Below, in pieces: positions 4,343-5,590 of a DNA stretch of 5,590 nucleotides. How positions within the stretch are numbered: the stretch's first letter is position 1; each line of letters begins with the position of its first letter. Both the position numbers and the translations under genes were made by a program. The notes beneath the pieces were generated by a model that saw nothing but the letters and a program-made list of their open reading frames with translations, had not been told where the DNA came from and searched no databases. Source of the DNA: Candidatus Eiseniibacteriota bacterium (GTDB taxonomy: Bacteria; Arandabacterota; Arandabacteria; JAGLYR01); contig JAGLYR010000095.1 of the NCBI GenBank assembly GCA_023132135.1, forward strand, positions 1 to 5,590, read 5' to 3'.

Positions 4343-5590
4343 ATGCTGACACCTTCACTCGAGGAATTCCTGAAGCTGGCGAAGGAGGGGAAGAAAGTCC
4401 CTCTCCGTAGACGGATCCCCGCGGACCTGGAGACTCCGGTTTCCGCTTTCCTGAAGCTCAAGCCCGCGGGAGCGGTATTCCTGCTGGAGAGTGTTGAGCA
4501 GGGGATCCAGGTTGGACGCTACTCATTCATCGGGATCTCGCCCTATGCCAGCATTGCTCTTCGCAACGGCGCGGCGGAGATCCGGAAGGGGAGGGAATCG
4601 CACCGCGTCGAGGCCGCTGCCGGGGACCCCTTTGCCCCTGTTCGGGAGGAGCTTGGCCGCTCGGAGTTCTGTCTGGACGACCGCCTCCCAGGTCCCTTCG
4701 CAGGTGCGGTGGGCTACATCTCCTACGATCTGGTCCGGCGTTTCGAGAAGATTCCCATGCCGGATGGCCCCGGACTCGGATTGCCTGACTACCAGTTTCT
4801 TTTTCCCGAAACTGTTGCGGTCTTCGACCACGTGAAGAGCGAAATCGAGATTCTCACACTGCCTCCCAACTGGAAACCGGAGGAAGCCTACGCTGCGGCG
4901 CGCGGCCAGATCGAGTCCCTCATCGCGGCTCTGGAGGCGCCCCTCCACGGGGATCGTACGCGGGGTGTTGCAGGAGGAGGGCAACAGCCGGCCTCCAACA
5001 TGCCGAGGGAAGCGTTCGAAGAGAAAGTCCTCCGGGCCAAGGAGCACATCCTTGCCGGCGACGCCTTCCAGATTGTGCTCTCCCAGCGCCTTGGCGGACA
5101 CACGACAGCATCTCCCTTCCAGATCTACCGGGCGCTCAGGATTCTCAACCCGTCGCCCTACATGTTTTTCGTCGATTTCGGGGATTTTCAACTGGTCGGT
5201 TCCTCTCCCGAAGTGCTGGTCAAACTGGAGAAGGGCAAGGCGACTCTCTGCCCCATTGCCGGCACCCGGCCGAGGGGCGCCACGCCGGCCGAGGACGGGA
5301 AACTGGAAGAGGAACTCATGTCCGACGAAAAGGAACTGGCGGAACACACGATGCTCGTCGACCTGGGGCGGAACGATCTCGGCCGGGTCTGCGAAACGGG
5401 AAGCGTTGTCACGGAGTCCCTGATGCAGGTGGAGAAGTACTCTCACGTGATGCACATCGTGTCCAGGATCACGGGAAAGCTCCGGGCGGACCTGGACATG
5501 TTCGAACTCCTCAGGGCCGGCTTCCCGGCGGGAACGGTCACAGGAGCTCCCAAGATCCGGGCGATGGAGATTATCAGCGACCTCGAGGGA
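4343..5590 (+). CDS. trpE: Anthranilate synthase component I (3' end beyond window)
   Basis: The first 416 residues of TrpE are present with no stop before the window edge; about 70-100 residues are missing judged by family length. The ATG at 4343 has GAGGAA eight bases upstream. TrpE converts chorismate to anthranilate, using ammonia from the TrpG glutaminase subunit, as the first committed step of Trp synthesis in the cytoplasm. Visible features are the LLES motif (47-50) and NPSPYM (269-274), both part of the allosteric Trp site in the family, then PIAGTRPRG (304-312), DLGRNDLGRV (340-349) and GTVTGAPK (397-404) of the chorismate-binding catalytic domain. Retained LLES and NPSPYM predict feedback inhibition by Trp in addition to the upstream attenuator. 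PabB and isochorismate synthase are less likely given these motifs and the Trp leader. Whether trpG is fused or follows cannot be seen. Confidence 0.95.
   Translation, partial: MLTPSLEEFLKLAKEGKKVPLRRRIPADLETPVSAFLKLKPAGAVFLLESVEQGIQVGRYSFIGISPYASIALRNGAAEIRKGRESHRVEAAAGDPFAPVREELGRSEFCLDDRLPGPFAGAVGYISYDLVRRFEKIPMPDGPGLGLPDYQFLFPETVAVFDHVKSEIEILTLPPNWKPEEAYAAARGQIESLIAALEAPLHGDRTRGVAGGGQQPASNMPREAFEEKVLRAKEHILAGDAFQIVLSQRLGGHTTASPFQIYRALRILNPSPYMFFVDFGDFQLVGSSPEVLVKLEKGKATLCPIAGTRPRGATPAEDGKLEEELMSDEKELAEHTMLVDLGRNDLGRVCETGSVVTESLMQVEKYSHVMHIVSRITGKLRADLDMFELLRAGFPAGTVTGAPKIRAMEIISDLEG

Noticed and set aside
4523-5455. Long minus-strand open frame of 310 codons
   Set aside because: It is antisense to trpE, whose motifs are unmistakable; it is a by-product of GC-rich codon bias.

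Overview
The window is bacterial and gene-dense. GC content looks high, judged by eye only. Its proteins suggest a Gram-negative bacterium of the FCB (Fibrobacterota-Chlorobiota-Bacteroidota) group or a neighbouring candidate phylum such as Eisenbacteria, Krumholzibacteriota or Latescibacterota. The evidence is an exported FG-GAP/ASPIC protein with a PNPFNP-type FlgD-like C-terminal sorting domain, plus a lipobox lipoprotein. This placement is inference from protein style, not from a marker gene.

Layout. (1) Bases 1-1562 (+): the 3' part of a large secreted calcium-binding repeat protein with seven visible DxDNDGDxD repeats, an ASPIC/UnbV domain and a C-terminal sorting domain. (2) Bases 1563-1709: a short spacer with a perfect GC-rich hairpin. 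(3) Bases 1710-2777 (+): a predicted lipoprotein with an Ig/PKD-like domain followed by a plant-type glutaminyl cyclase beta-propeller. (4) Bases 2774-3742 (-): a GH130 glycoside phosphorylase-family gene, tail to tail with the cyclase gene, their stop codons overlapping by four bases. (5) Bases 3743-4342: the divergent intergenic region, holding a candidate GH130 promoter, a very strong promoter for the tryptophan gene, and a complete attenuator. (6) Bases 4343-5590 (+): trpE, running off the right edge.

The most interesting element is the trp leader at about 4029-4312. It combines a consensus -35, an extended -10 with 17-bp spacing, an unannotated 44-codon leader peptide containing Trp-Trp-Arg-Trp, a long stem over those Trp codons, an alternative antiterminator and a perfect terminator just before trpE. 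All three mutually exclusive structures can be traced by base pairing. This is an internally consistent ribosome-mediated attenuation system for Trp biosynthesis. It differs from the enterobacterial design in having a long leader peptide whose stop codon lies in the antiterminator loop.

The other genes look like independent units: cell-surface protein display or modification, and mannoside metabolism. Nothing in the sequence ties them functionally to trpE.
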